Of a stretch of DNA of 64,000 nucleotides, positions 17,001 to 25,509 are shown in pieces. Under the pieces are notes generated by a model. That model ran no database searches, was not told the DNA's origin, and worked only from the letters and a program-made list of their open reading frames with translations. This DNA comes from Azoarcus sp. (lineage in GTDB: Bacteria; Pseudomonadota; Gammaproteobacteria; Burkholderiales; Rhodocyclaceae). Each line of letters begins with the position of its first letter. Positions within the stretch are counted from its first letter, which is position 1. The DNA lies in the NCBI GenBank assembly GCA_020725025.1, contig DYFV01000014.1, positions 1 through 64,000 of the forward strand, in the 5' to 3' direction. The position numbers were made by a program, and so were the translations under genes.

Positions 17001-17636
17001 CAGGTAGACGAGCGCGAAGGGCAGATCCACCTCATGCCCGCCCAGTGCCGCCACGGCCTGCGCGATCGTTTCGTCCGTCGATTCGGCATGTGCGGTCGCG
17101 TCGCCGACCGCCCTCAGCACCTCCAGCCGGCGTTCGGCCAGGGTTTGCTGGGTGAGCTCGGTGACCGGGTGGAAGAGGCCGCCCACCTCGCCGCGCTCGT
17201 CGCGGATCGGGCTGAACGAGAAGGTGAAGAAGGTTTCCTCGAGGTAGCCGAAGCGGTCCAGGAAGATGCGCTGGTTCACCACGAAGGCCGCCTCCCCGGC
17301 GCTGGCCTGGTCGAAGGCCGTGCCGATTGCGGGCCTGGATGTCGGCCAGCACTCCCAGAAGTCCTGGCCCATGGACTGGGGGTGCTTGGCCCCGCAGATC
17401 GGCCAGTAGCCGTCGTTGTAGAGCTGTGTCCTGTGCGGGCCCCACACGATGGCGATGGGGAAGTTCGAGTTGAGGCACAGGTTCACCGTGGTGCGCAGGC
17501 TCTGCGGCCAGCGCTCGCGCGGCCCCAGCGGGGTCTTGGACCAATCCATGGTCCGGATCAGCGCGCCCGTCTCGCCGCCGCCGACGAGCCAGTCGTCGGA
17601 AGCGGGGGACGGAGACAGGCGAGGGGATTCGTTCAT
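14055..17636 (-). CDS. Hybrid sensor histidine kinase - receiver - GGDEF - EAL fusion protein
   Basis: A 1193-aa cytoplasmic signalling protein. Order: PAS-like domain (about 25-155, TPLGPRERWPQSLRT, LYNDGYWPI), GAF-like domain (165-335), HisKA with His363 in SHEFRTPLT, HATPase with the N-box near Asn482, DTGIG at 509-513 and GSGIGLAL at 539. Next come a receiver with Asp686 (LTDVMMPG), GGDEF with intact GGDEF at 845-849 and an RAED inhibitory site at 836-839, and EAL with AEALARW at 974-980. The loop normally DDFGTG reads DNFGKG (1093-1098), losing the second metal-binding Asp, so phosphodiesterase activity may be weak or lost. No transmembrane helix is evident. Start 17636 has a CGAGGAG ribosome binding site. 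Confidence 0.9.
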   Translation of the reverse strand: MNESPRLSPSPASDDWLVGGGETGALIRTMDWSKTPLGPRERWPQSLRTTVNLCLNSNFPIAIVWGPHRTQLYNDGYWPICGAKHPQSMGQDFWECWPTSRPAIGTAFDQASAGEAAFVVNQRIFLDRFGYLEETFFTFSFSPIRDERGEVGGLFHPVTELTQQTLAERRLEVLRAVGDATAHAESTDETIAQAVAALGGHEVDLPFALVYLPDAERKRARLAGSIGLEPGTPAAPASIDIDSGDERSWPLARVLASGRVKVDERLSQRFGPLTCGPYPETLRSAILVPITLSGMEDPVAVLIAGISTRRALDDAYRDFYRMLSDAIGAALSSARTIELERERAEALAEIDRAKTVFFSNVSHEFRTPLTLMLGPLEEVLYDTSRVLADYDRERLDAAHRNGLRLIKLVNSLLDFARIEAGRAQATYLPTDLATYTAELASMFRSAVERAGLELVVDCPPQPEPVYVAPDMWEKIVLNLASNAFKFTFSGRIAVRLHGENGAAVLTVSDTGIGVPAEHLPRLFERFHRVPNARSRTYEGSGIGLALVNELVKLHGGTIRVDSTPGEGTTFTVTVPCGTAHLPAERIGVQPTLASTAIDARAFVEEALHWLPEPSPAAIVPLTDVPESSPRGEAESGARVLLADDNADMRRYVQALLTPRWRVEAVADGAQALEAIRRELPDLVLTDVMMPGLDGFGLLAALRADERTRSLPVIMLSARAGEEARVEGLEAGADDYLVKPFGARELRARVQTHLEIARLRKQAVELAQHDILTGLPNRGLSYELAERLLAAARRSGCQVAVLFIDMDRFKPINDTYGHEIGDEVLKEIAQRLKSGVRAEDAVGRIGGDEFLVVLSHIQDAADAARAARHLTDSLGRPYLVDGLELRSTPSIGIALFPDDGADIDTLVTNADMAMYHAKESESGRGGFQFYLPQLNGRAALAQHIEGRLRDGLKHGEFALHYQPIVDASSGALVGAEALARWPATGIGPDDFIPVAEASGMIDELGAWLFRKAFEQARQWLDLGLPGLTLSINVSPHQLRRERMPQAIAQALRECAVDPHSIQIELSETALLKNTDEVIATMRAMKRMGLQIVLDNFGKGHSSLSHLGRLPLDGIKIDHAFARTLVTEPASMAVVDAIVAIGGALGLPVVAEGIESAEVLAHLRERHCPRVQGYYLCPPVAADAFEDWCRHRMAA

Positions 17637-18009
17637 GACCGCGCTCCTCGCGGGCGATCGCTTCCGCAGCGCCGATACGGCAGCCCGCTCCGTCGTTGCG
17701 CTCCGTCGGGGCGAAGACCCGAGCGCCGCTCTCCGCCCCGATTTTCGGCAAGCTCGAGAGACGCCCGGCGCTGCATTCGCCTCCATCAAGACCACGATTA
17801 CCGGGAAAGGATCCTGTCGCCGCGGGAAATCTCTCCCGGCGGCCGGCGCTTGCGTCCGGCCGAGGAGCCCTTCGCTGCGAGGAAGGGCAGGCACCGGCGC
17901 ATCCGCTCGCTATGCTTGGAGTGGCGGCAGGGTCGCGCGCAGGCCGGCGCAGCCCGTGCCCGTGACCCGCGCTCGCTCGAATCCGGCCCATCGAAGGAGG
18001 GAGACAAGC
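17637..18009. other. Divergent intergenic region, no gene seen
   Basis: A 373-bp region between the divergent sensor gene and the acyl-CoA ligase gene. It must hold both promoters. I see ribosome binding sites at both ends (CGAGGAG toward the sensor, GAAGGAGGG toward the ligase) but no convincing -35/-10 pair, sigma-54 element or small gene. Confidence 0.5.
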
Positions 18010-19653
18010 ATGAATGACGCAAGAATCGTCACCACCCCTTCCGCCTACACCTACCCGCTGCTGGTGAAGCAGCTGCTGGTCAATTCCGTCGCCGTGCACG
18101 GCGGGCAGGAGATCAGCTATCGCGGCGAGCGCCGCTACCGCTACCGCGACTTCCGGGAGCGCATCGGCCGGCTCGCCTCCATGCTCGCCGCCTTGGGCGT
18201 GCGCCGCGGGACGACCGTCGCGGTCATGGACTGGGACAGCCACCGCTACCTGGAGGCCTACTTCGCCATACCGATGATGGAGGCGACCCTGTTCACGGTG
18301 AACGTGCGGCTTTCGCCGCGGCAGATCGCCTACACCATGGACGATGCCGCGACCGAAGTGGTGCTCGTCAACGCGGATTTCCTGCCGCTCCTCGGCGAGA
18401 TCCGCGACGGTCTGAAGTCGCTGCGCACGGTGGTGGTCATGGCGGACGGCAAGGCCGTGCCGGAGACCGCTTTCCCGGTCGCCGGCGAGTACGAGGCGCT
18501 GGTCGGCGAGGCCTCGCCCGACTTCCCTTTCGAGGACTTCGACGAGAACACCCGGGCGGCCATGTTCTACACCACCGGGACCACCGGCGACCCGAAGGGC
18601 GTGTGCTACAGCCATCGGCAGATCGTGCTGCACACGCTGACCACCGCGACGAGCCTGTGCTCGGCCAGGGACGGGCAGCGCCTGCACCGCGAGGACGTGT
18701 ACATGCCGATCACGCCGATGTTCCACGTGCTCGCCTGGGGGCTCCCTTACGTCGCGGTGATGCTCGGGCTGAGGACGGTGCTGCCGGGCCGCTACCTGCC
18801 CGACGTGCTGCTGCGGCTCAAGCAGGAGGAGAAGGTCAGCTTCTCCCACTGCGTGCCGGCCATCCTGCAGATGCTGCTGCAGGCCGCGGCGGCGGGCGGG
18901 CAGGACCTGTCCGGCTGGAAGATCGTCATCGGGGGCTCGGCGCTGCCGCCCACGTTGTGCAAGGCCGCCCTCGAGCGAGGCATCGACGTGTTCGCCGGCT
19001 ATGGCATGTCGGAGACCGGGCCGGTCGTCGCCCTCGCGCAGCTCGGCGGCGATGGGCCGAGCGAGGGCGAGGACGCGCTGCGGCTGCGCTGCACCACCGG
19101 CAGGCCGGTGCCCATGGTCGACTTCCGGGTGGTGGACCGGGACCTGCGGGAGGTGCCGCGCGACGGCAGGACCCAGGGCGAGATCGTCCTGCGCGCACCC
19201 TTCCTGACGCTGGCCTACGCCAACAAACCGGAGGCCTCCGAGGCGCTGTGGGCCGGCGGCTGGCTCCATACCCAGGACGTCGCGGTGGTACGGCCGGACG
19301 GCTACGTGCAGATCGTCGACCGCCTCAAGGACGTCATCAAGACCGGCGGCGAGTGGGTCTCGTCCCTCGAGCTGGAGGGCCTCATCGGAGAGGTGCCGGG
19401 CGTGCAGGAATGCGCCGTGGTGGCGGTGCGCGACGAGAAGTGGGGCGAGCGGCCCATGGCCTGGGTGGTCGGCAAGCCCGGTGCCGAGCCGGACGCCGCG
19501 GCCATCCGCGAGCACCTGCTGGGCTACGTCGCGTCGCAACGCATCGGCAAGTACGCGGTGCCCGAGCTCGAACGCATCGTGTTCGTCGACGAGATTCCCA
19601 AGACGAGCGTGGGCAAGGTGGACAAGAAGCTGCTGCGCCAGCGCTCGGGCTGA
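18010..19653 (+). CDS. Long-chain/medium-chain fatty acid--CoA ligase (AMP-binding)
   Basis: A 547-aa ANL-superfamily acyl-CoA synthetase. P-loop YTTGTTGDPKGVCYSH (near 182-197), A5-type motif GYGMSETGPVV, A7/A8 region GWLHTQDVAVV and DRLKDVIKTGGEWV, and the C-terminal catalytic lysine in PKTSVGKVDKKLL are all intact. This signature places it with the long-chain fatty-acid CoA ligases that include alkK-like enzymes. A GGAGGGAGA ribosome binding site precedes ATG at 18010. It stands alone on its strand, followed after 98 bp by an NhaR-type regulator, so no pathway partner is evident. Confidence 0.88.
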   Translation: MNDARIVTTPSAYTYPLLVKQLLVNSVAVHGGQEISYRGERRYRYRDFRERIGRLASMLAALGVRRGTTVAVMDWDSHRYLEAYFAIPMMEATLFTVNVRLSPRQIAYTMDDAATEVVLVNADFLPLLGEIRDGLKSLRTVVVMADGKAVPETAFPVAGEYEALVGEASPDFPFEDFDENTRAAMFYTTGTTGDPKGVCYSHRQIVLHTLTTATSLCSARDGQRLHREDVYMPITPMFHVLAWGLPYVAVMLGLRTVLPGRYLPDVLLRLKQEEKVSFSHCVPAILQMLLQAAAAGGQDLSGWKIVIGGSALPPTLCKAALERGIDVFAGYGMSETGPVVALAQLGGDGPSEGEDALRLRCTTGRPVPMVDFRVVDRDLREVPRDGRTQGEIVLRAPFLTLAYANKPEASEALWAGGWLHTQDVAVVRPDGYVQIVDRLKDVIKTGGEWVSSLELEGLIGEVPGVQECAVVAVRDEKWGERPMAWVVGKPGAEPDAAAIREHLLGYVASQRIGKYAVPELERIVFVDEIPKTSVGKVDKKLLRQRSG

Positions 19654-19751
19654 AGCGCCGGACCCGGGCGCCGCCCGCGGACGGGGAGCGGCGGCGGGCT
19701 TCGCCGAAAGCTGAGCTTGCGCTACATTAGCTTCGACGAAACGGAACTGCC

Positions 19752-20693
19752 ATGCCGCCCTTCAACTACCGTCACCTCTACTACTTCTGGGTTGCCGCCA
19801 AGGAAGGCGGCATCGCGCGCGCCGCCGAGCGCCTGGACATGGCGGTTCAGACGGTCAGCACCCAGGTGCGCGAGCTGGAGCGCTCCCTCGGCTTCGCGCT
19901 CTTCCGGCCAGCCGGCCGCGGCATGGCGCTGACCCCGGCCGGTGCCGCGGCCCTGCGCCTGGCCGAGCAGATCTTCCTGCTGGGCGAGCAGCTGCCCGCC
20001 GCGGTGCGGGAGGCCGCGGTGGGGCAGGGGGTGCGGCTCAACGTGGGGATCTCCGACAGCCTGGACAAGCTGGTGGTGCGCCATCTCCTGCAACCCGCCT
20101 CGCAGACGCCCGACCTGCGCCTGATGTGCCACGAGGGCGAGTTCGACGACCTGCTCGGGGAACTGGCGCTGCACCGGCTGGACGTGGTGCTCGCGGACCG
20201 CCCGGCACCCGCGAATCCCAACCTGAAGGTCTACAGCCATCCGCTGGGGAGGACCTCCCTCGCCTGGTATGCGCCGGCCGTCCTCCTGGGCGGAGTCGAG
20301 CCGGAGTTCCCCGCCTGTCTGGGGCAGTTGCCGCTGCTCCTGCCCACCATCCACTCCGCGGTGCGTCCGCACCTGGACGACTGGCTGGTGCGCCAGGGCA
20401 TACAGGCCCGGGTGGCCGGGGAATTCGAGGACAGCGCGCTGCTCGCCACCTTCGGCGAGAGCGGCTTCGGCGCGTTTCCGGCGCCGGAGTGGTCCTCCGA
20501 CGAGCTCACGCGGGTGCGCGGCCTCGTCCTGCTCGGGCGCTGTCCCGAGGTCGAGGAGCACTTCTACGCGATCTCCACGCACCGCAAGGTGGAGCACCCG
20601 GTGGTGCAGCTCCTGCTCGCCGCGTCCCTTTCCCGCGACGACGGGGCCGCTGGTGCCCGCGGTACCGAGCCGGGCCGCCTGCCGTCCGCATAG
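19752..20693 (+). CDS. nhaR: NhaR-type LysR-family transcriptional activator
   Basis: A 313-aa LysR regulator of the NhaR subgroup. The N-terminal winged HTH begins NYRHLYYFWVAAKEGGIARAA, the hallmark NhaR start, followed by the effector domain with the subgroup motifs LHRLDVVLADRP and GEFEDSALLATFGESG. In E. coli, NhaR activates nhaA in response to sodium. Here no antiporter gene is adjacent; the convergent neighbour is a CBS-domain membrane protein of the CNNM/HlyC type. The target and the ion response are therefore not established. ATG at 19752 is the first methionine before the HTH. Confidence 0.85.
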   Translation: MPPFNYRHLYYFWVAAKEGGIARAAERLDMAVQTVSTQVRELERSLGFALFRPAGRGMALTPAGAAALRLAEQIFLLGEQLPAAVREAAVGQGVRLNVGISDSLDKLVVRHLLQPASQTPDLRLMCHEGEFDDLLGELALHRLDVVLADRPAPANPNLKVYSHPLGRTSLAWYAPAVLLGGVEPEFPACLGQLPLLLPTIHSAVRPHLDDWLVRQGIQARVAGEFEDSALLATFGESGFGAFPAPEWSSDELTRVRGLVLLGRCPEVEEHFYAISTHRKVEHPVVQLLLAASLSRDDGAAGARGTEPGRLPSA

Positions 20694-20720
20694 CCACGGC
20701 AGGCGGACGATCTCCGGTAT

Positions 20721-22055
20721 TCAGGGCGCGGCCGGAGGCGCGGATCCCTCGCCCTCGGGCTCCGGCTCGAACGCTTCCGGCAGCGGGCTCGCCAGCACCT
20801 TGTCGATCCGCTTGCCGTCGAGGTCCACCACTTCCAGGCGCCAGCCGCCCCAGGTGGCGACGTCGCCCGTCTTGGGCAGGCGTCCGAGAAGCCACATCAC
20901 CATGCCCGACAGGGTGTGGTAGCGCCCCCTTTCCTCCTCGGGCACGGCCTTGAGTCCCAGCCGATCCTTGAGCTCGGGGACGGGGATCAGGCCGTCCAGC
21001 AGCCACGAGCCGTCCTCCCGCGCCACCGCCCAGGCCTCTTCCTTGTTCTCCGGCACGAACTCGCCGGTGACCGATTCGATCACGTCCTGGAGGGTCACCA
21101 TGCCCTGGATCTCGCCGTACTCGTCGATCACGAACACCATGTGGGTGCCAGAGGCGCGGAACTGGTCGAGCAGCTCCATGCCGGTGAGCGATTCGGGGAC
21201 GTAGGCGGGCTCCTGCAGGTCCTTGGTCAGGTCCACCGGATCGCCCCGCAGGGTCTGGTTGAAGAGCTGCTTGGAGCTGATGGTGCCGAGGATGTCGTCC
21301 AGCCCGCCCCGGCACACCGGGAAGCGCGAGTGGAAGGACTGCGCCATGAGCGTCAGGTTCTCCTCGAGCGGGCGCGAGACGTCCAGCCACACCATCTCCG
21401 AGCGGGGCACCATCAGGGAGCCGATCTGCCGCTCGTCCAGCCGGAACACGTTGCGCACCATCGCGTGCTCGTTCTTCTCGATCACGCCGGCCACCGAGCC
21501 CTCGTCCAGCATGGCGTGGATCTCCTCCTCGGTCACGACGGGGGCGGCGGTCTCGCGTTGGCCCAGCAGCTTCAGCAGGAGGGCCGTGGAGCTCGCCAGG
21601 AGGTGCACGAAGGGGCGCGAGGCGGCCGACAGCATGTTCATCGGCCGGGCGACGAGGCGGGCGATGGCTTCCGGATTGATCTGGCCGATGCGTTTGGGCA
21701 CCAGTTCGCCCACCACGATGGAGACGTAGGTGATCACGACCACGACCAGCACGGTGGAGCCGATCTCGGCCGGCCGCTGGGCCATGCCGAGCGATTGCAG
21801 CCAGTCGGAGAGGGGGACGGCGAGCGCGGACTCGCCGACGATGCCGTTTAGGATGCCGATCGAGGTGATGCCGATCTGGATGGTCGACAGGAAGCGGGTC
21901 GGCTCCTCCCCGAGTTTCATGGCGACCGCGGCCGAGCCGTCCCCCTCCTCGGCGAGCCGCGCGAGCCGTGCGCGTCGCGCGGTGACGAGCGCGATCTCGG
22001 ACATGGCGAAGACGCCGTTGAGCAGGATGAGCGCGAAAAGAACGAGGATTTCCAT
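20721..22055 (-). CDS. CNNM/HlyC-family membrane protein with CBS pair (putative ion efflux)
   Basis: A 444-aa protein with a DUF21/CNNM transmembrane domain (about residues 1-190, LFALILLNGVFAMSEIALVTA and VVITYVSIVVGELVPKRIG), two CBS domains (about 205-325, LMVPRSEMVWLDVSR and VFVIDEYGEIQGMVTLQDVIE) and a CorC_HlyC C-terminal domain. The GELVPKR motif is conserved in the family, whose characterised members include Mg2+ or Na+ exporters. The length is typical. ATG at 22055 is the first in frame. A 16-bp perfect palindrome lies 33 bp upstream and could regulate it. Confidence 0.88.
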   Translation of the reverse strand: MEILVLFALILLNGVFAMSEIALVTARRARLARLAEEGDGSAAVAMKLGEEPTRFLSTIQIGITSIGILNGIVGESALAVPLSDWLQSLGMAQRPAEIGSTVLVVVVITYVSIVVGELVPKRIGQINPEAIARLVARPMNMLSAASRPFVHLLASSTALLLKLLGQRETAAPVVTEEEIHAMLDEGSVAGVIEKNEHAMVRNVFRLDERQIGSLMVPRSEMVWLDVSRPLEENLTLMAQSFHSRFPVCRGGLDDILGTISSKQLFNQTLRGDPVDLTKDLQEPAYVPESLTGMELLDQFRASGTHMVFVIDEYGEIQGMVTLQDVIESVTGEFVPENKEEAWAVAREDGSWLLDGLIPVPELKDRLGLKAVPEEERGRYHTLSGMVMWLLGRLPKTGDVATWGGWRLEVVDLDGKRIDKVLASPLPEAFEPEPEGEGSAPPAAP

Positions 22056-22422
22056 GGCGGTTCAGCGGGAGCGAGGGTATGCGCGGACCTGACCGCGGTC
22101 AGGCCCGGAAGGACGAAAAGGCAAGGGAGTGCTGGCGTGGCACGCCGCGGAGCGGGGTGGGGCCGGCCCAGGCCGCTGCGGCAACCGCGGGGCGGCGGCG
22201 CGAAACGGTATCGCGATACGGGATGCCGGCCGGCGACATCGGCCGGGTTCATCGGCCGGCGGGGCGACGGATCCGTCGTCGTCCGTGCACTCCGCGGCAG
22301 GGCCCTGAAAAAGGGAAGGACTACTCATAGGGCGGGGTGCTGGGACCCCGCGCGATCCTTGATCTGTCGAGACGAATGCGATCATGCCGGAGGCCGGGGC
22401 ACTTGTCACCCCGCCCCGGCGC
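22056..22422. other. Intergenic region with a 16-bp palindrome
   Basis: A 367-bp region between two minus-strand genes; I see no gene in it. It contains a perfect palindrome CCTGACCGCGGTCAGG at 22088-22103, 33 bp upstream of the CNNM-type gene start, which could be an operator or a 5'-UTR hairpin. Several short GC-rich dyads around 22130-22260 are not distinctive in this base composition. Confidence 0.5.
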
Positions 22423-23619
22423 TCAGCGCTGGGCCAGCACCATCAGGTTGCGCGGCGTGAGGACGCGGTCGCAGAAGCTCCCCGCCTGCACGGCGAAACC
22501 GGCCTCTTCCAGCCCCACGGCGAGATCCATGACCAGCCACAGCTCCAGGGCGCGGCGGAAGGCATGGCGGACGAGCTCGAGGCGGCGCACCTCGTCGCGG
22601 CGGCGTTGGCCCACCGCGAGCCAGTGCGCCCAGTCGACCGCGTCGGGCAGGCGCACGCCCTCGCGCCCGGCCAGCGCCCGGCAGAACCCGGCGAAGTCGC
22701 CCGACAGCCAGCGAGAGGGCACCGGACGAAAGGACCGCGCCGCCTCGCCCTCCAGCTCGTTTCGCAGGGCGATGAAGCCGAGCTTCCAGGCCTGGTCGCG
22801 GGCGAGGCGCCGGCGCACGTGGCGCGGCGCGGTGACGGTCTCGGTGACCGCCAGGCGCAGGTCGTCGGCGTCGAGTGCGAGCGAAGCGTCCCGGCTGAGC
22901 GGCCGGTAGGCGTCGGCCACGCCGAGGTGGTAGCAGCAGGGGGCGATGCGGTAGCCGTGGGCGCCGGCCTGGGCCGCGCGGCGCACCAGCGAGCGGTGCA
23001 GCTCGCCGCAGGCGTGCAGGGCGACCACCGCGTGGTCCTGCACGCAGTCATGGGAGCGCTCGTCCAGCGCGTCGGCACACACCACCGTCTGCGCGACGCC
23101 CGCACGCGCGGCGAGCTGCGCTGCGTCACCGCACAGGACCGGATCGATCTCCAGCGACCGAACCGGCACCCCGTCGGCGAGCGCCAGGCGCCGCCCGAGA
23201 TGTCCCTTGCCCGCGCACCATTCCAGGAGCGGCGCCGGCGCGGCCGGCGTGTGCGCGGCGAAGGCCTCGATCTGCTCGCGCTTGCGCCCGGGGATGGTCC
23301 AGTCGAAGCGGCGGTCGGTCGGGGGCAGCGCGCGGGCGGGCAGCGGCGGGAGGTCGGTGAGACGGCCCAGCGCTCCGGCGATCGGCAGCCGGGGGGCGAG
23401 CCAGGCGTGGCAGGCCGCCGCATCGGCGATGAAGGTCTCGAGCGTCGCCTCGTCGAGGCCGAGCACCGCTTCGGCGAGCGCCGGGTGCTGCTCGCACCAT
23501 TGCGGCCGGCGGATGCGGAAGGGCGACGCCCGCCACAGCGCCTGATGCGCTTCCAGCACCGCCTGCAGTTCCATCAGGCGTTCGCGGTTCGTACCGCGAA
23601 CGCCGGTTTCGCGCTTCAC
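22423..23619 (-). CDS. SAM-dependent methyltransferase (Methyltransf_32-like)
   Basis: A 398-aa protein. SAM motif I is LEWCAGKGHLGRRLA; the acidic loop is VRSLEIDPVLC. HACGELHRSLV and APCCYHLG are typical of the Methyltransf_32 family related to eukaryotic GSTCD. The substrate is unknown. The start is ambiguous: GTG at 23619 gives the full length, while an ATG at 23574 sits only two bases after a perfect 12-bp hairpin and has no ribosome binding site, so I prefer GTG. It lies in a minus-strand group of unrelated small genes. Confidence 0.75.
   Translation of the reverse strand: MKRETGVRGTNRERLMELQAVLEAHQALWRASPFRIRRPQWCEQHPALAEAVLGLDEATLETFIADAAACHAWLAPRLPIAGALGRLTDLPPLPARALPPTDRRFDWTIPGRKREQIEAFAAHTPAAPAPLLEWCAGKGHLGRRLALADGVPVRSLEIDPVLCGDAAQLAARAGVAQTVVCADALDERSHDCVQDHAVVALHACGELHRSLVRRAAQAGAHGYRIAPCCYHLGVADAYRPLSRDASLALDADDLRLAVTETVTAPRHVRRRLARDQAWKLGFIALRNELEGEAARSFRPVPSRWLSGDFAGFCRALAGREGVRLPDAVDWAHWLAVGQRRRDEVRRLELVRHAFRRALELWLVMDLAVGLEEAGFAVQAGSFCDRVLTPRNLMVLAQR
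23577..23604 (-). other. Perfect 12-bp hairpin at the 5' end of the methyltransferase gene
   Basis: Arms 23577-23588 and 23593-23604 with a four-base loop. In the minus-strand message the stem lies within the first 15 codons after the GTG start at 23619 and ends two bases before an in-frame ATG (23574). It could control translation or internal initiation. Confidence 0.55.
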
Positions 23620-23743
23620 CCTGAGTCGTCTCCCCGGCCGCTTCGTCGTCCGCTCGATCTCCTTCGAGCGCCGGGCGATCGCGGGGAGGCGGGGACCGGC
23701 GCGATTCTAGAGCGAAATCGCCCGGCCCGGCGGGAATCGGGTC

Positions 23744-23977
23744 CTACGCGTCGGCGACGCGGGACAGGCTCCCCGGTGCCGCATCCGATGCCGTCTGCAG
23801 GCGCCGCGCGGCGGCTACCTTGGCCAGCGCGTCGCCGTAGGCGGCGATGCCTTCGCCGTAATGGACCATGAGCACGCCGCGGTGGTAGAGCCGGGGCCGG
23901 AACGTGAGATAGGCGAGGATGCAACAGGCGCGTCCGATGAGGCGATGGATCCGGCCCGTCAGCTGACTGGCATGCAT
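23744..23977 (-). CDS. Small hypothetical protein
   Basis: A 77-aa protein starting MHASQLTGRIHRLIGRACCI, with a moderately hydrophobic stretch (ACCILAYLTF) and a basic N-terminus. ATG at 23977 has a GAGGAG ribosome binding site six bases upstream, the main support for translation. It lacks a clear signal peptide or recognisable domain. It lies between the methyltransferase gene and the MFS gene, 124 and 186 bp away. Function unknown. Confidence 0.5.
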   Translation of the reverse strand: MHASQLTGRIHRLIGRACCILAYLTFRPRLYHRGVLMVHYGEGIAAYGDALAKVAAARRLQTASDAAPGSLSRVADA

Positions 23978-24163
23978 GGGAGGCTCCTCGAGAGCGTGGA
24001 GGAGGTCGCGCCAGCCGGTAGGCTTGCTACCGGCATCGCCCGACCGCGTGCCTCTACCCTATTCGCCCGAGGGGGCGGATGCTGTGACAGTCGGTCTCCT
24101 CTTGTGTCAGTCGGTATCGGTACGCGCTTGTCGACATCGCCGGATACACATCGGGTGCCCGAC

Positions 24164-25378
24164 TCAGGCGGCCGCCGGCACCAGGCGCAGCCGTTCCTCC
24201 CGGATGGGCAGGTTCACGATGGCCGCGAGGGCGGCCAGCACCATGTCGGCGTACCACATCCAGGTGAAGTCCCCGAGGTGGGTGATGGCGAGGCCGCCCA
24301 GCCAGGCCCCCAGGAAGCCGCCGACCTGGTGCGAGAGCAGCGTCAGCCCGAAGAGCGTCGCGAGGTAGCGCACCCCGAAGAGCTTGCCCACCAGCGCAGC
24401 GGTGGGCGGCACGGTTGCGAGCCAGGTGAAGCCCAGCCCGGCGGCGAAGAGGTAGAAGGTGAGGTCGGTCTTGGGCGCCATCAGGTAGAGCGCGACCAGC
24501 AGCGCGCGCGAGCCGTACATCGCGGCCAGCACGTACTTGCTGCGATAGCGCGAGACGCAGGCCCCCGCGTAGAGGCTGCCCGCGATGTTGGCCAGGCCGA
24601 TGATGGCGAGCGACCAGCTCGCCACCGACGGCGGCAGGCCGCACAGGTCTACCTCGCCGGGCAGGTGGGTGACCAGGAAGGCGATGTGGAAGCCGCAGGT
24701 GAAGAAGCCGGCGTGCAGCAAGAGGTAGCTGCGGTCGCCGAGGGCGCCGCGGACCGCGTTCCACAGCCCGCCGTCCTCGTGGGTTTGCACGACCTGCGCC
24801 TTGCCCGGCTTGGCCAGCACGCGCACCAGAGGCAGCGCGGCCAGCGTCATCAGGGCGAGCGACCACATCGCGCCCATCCAGCCCAGCGCCTGGATGAGCT
24901 TCTGCAGCACGGGGGCGAACACGAACTGGCCGAAGGAGCCGCCCGCGTTGATCACGCCGGAGGCGGTGCCGCGCGCCTCCAGCGGCAGGCGCTGCGCGGC
25001 GGCGCCGATCAGCACCGAGAAGCTGCCGATGCCCGAGCCGATGGCCGAGAGCAGGCCGAGGGAGACGACGAGCCCGAAGCCCGAGCTCATGAAGGGGGTG
25101 AGCGCGCTGCCGGCCGCCAGGATCACGAGACCCCACACGAGCACCTTGCCCGGGCCGTAGCGGTCGGCGACGGCGCCGGCCACCGGCTGGATCGCGCCCC
25201 AGGTGAACTGGCCGATGGCGAGTGCGAAGCTGATCGTCGCTACCCCCAGGCCGGTGGTGGTGTTGAGCGGCGAGACGAAGAGGCCGAGGGACTGGCGGGC
25301 GCCCATCGTGACCATCAGGATCCCGGCGGCCGCCAGGGTGATGATCCAGGCTTCGTTCTTGAAGAGGGTGCGCAGCAT
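24164..25378 (-). CDS. MFS transporter
   Basis: A 404-aa major facilitator protein with about 12 transmembrane helices. The N-terminal half carries SLGLFVSPLN and the loop 2-3 motif GAVADRYGPGKVL; the second half carries YRSKYVLAAMYGSRALLVALYL. The sequence resembles the oxalate/formate-antiporter-like and related anion MFS groups, but the substrate cannot be assigned. It is divergent from a LysR gene at 25528, with a shared 149-bp promoter region, so that regulator probably controls it. Confidence 0.85.
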   Translation of the reverse strand: MLRTLFKNEAWIITLAAAGILMVTMGARQSLGLFVSPLNTTTGLGVATISFALAIGQFTWGAIQPVAGAVADRYGPGKVLVWGLVILAAGSALTPFMSSGFGLVVSLGLLSAIGSGIGSFSVLIGAAAQRLPLEARGTASGVINAGGSFGQFVFAPVLQKLIQALGWMGAMWSLALMTLAALPLVRVLAKPGKAQVVQTHEDGGLWNAVRGALGDRSYLLLHAGFFTCGFHIAFLVTHLPGEVDLCGLPPSVASWSLAIIGLANIAGSLYAGACVSRYRSKYVLAAMYGSRALLVALYLMAPKTDLTFYLFAAGLGFTWLATVPPTAALVGKLFGVRYLATLFGLTLLSHQVGGFLGAWLGGLAITHLGDFTWMWYADMVLAALAAIVNLPIREERLRLVPAAA

Positions 25379-25509
25379 GGGGATGGGCTCGTTGTTGTTT
25401 GTGGGGCGTCGTCCCGCTCGAGCGGTTTCCGTCGCCGTACCGGGGCGACGTTGGCGTCAACTATAGTTTCCGAAACGGGAACAAAATAGCGGCGATCTGC
25501 GCACACGAC

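Noticed and set aside
19752-20693. Assignment of the first NhaR-type regulator as controller of a sodium antiporter
   Set aside because: No antiporter gene is adjacent. The family is clear but the target is not, so I did not claim it.
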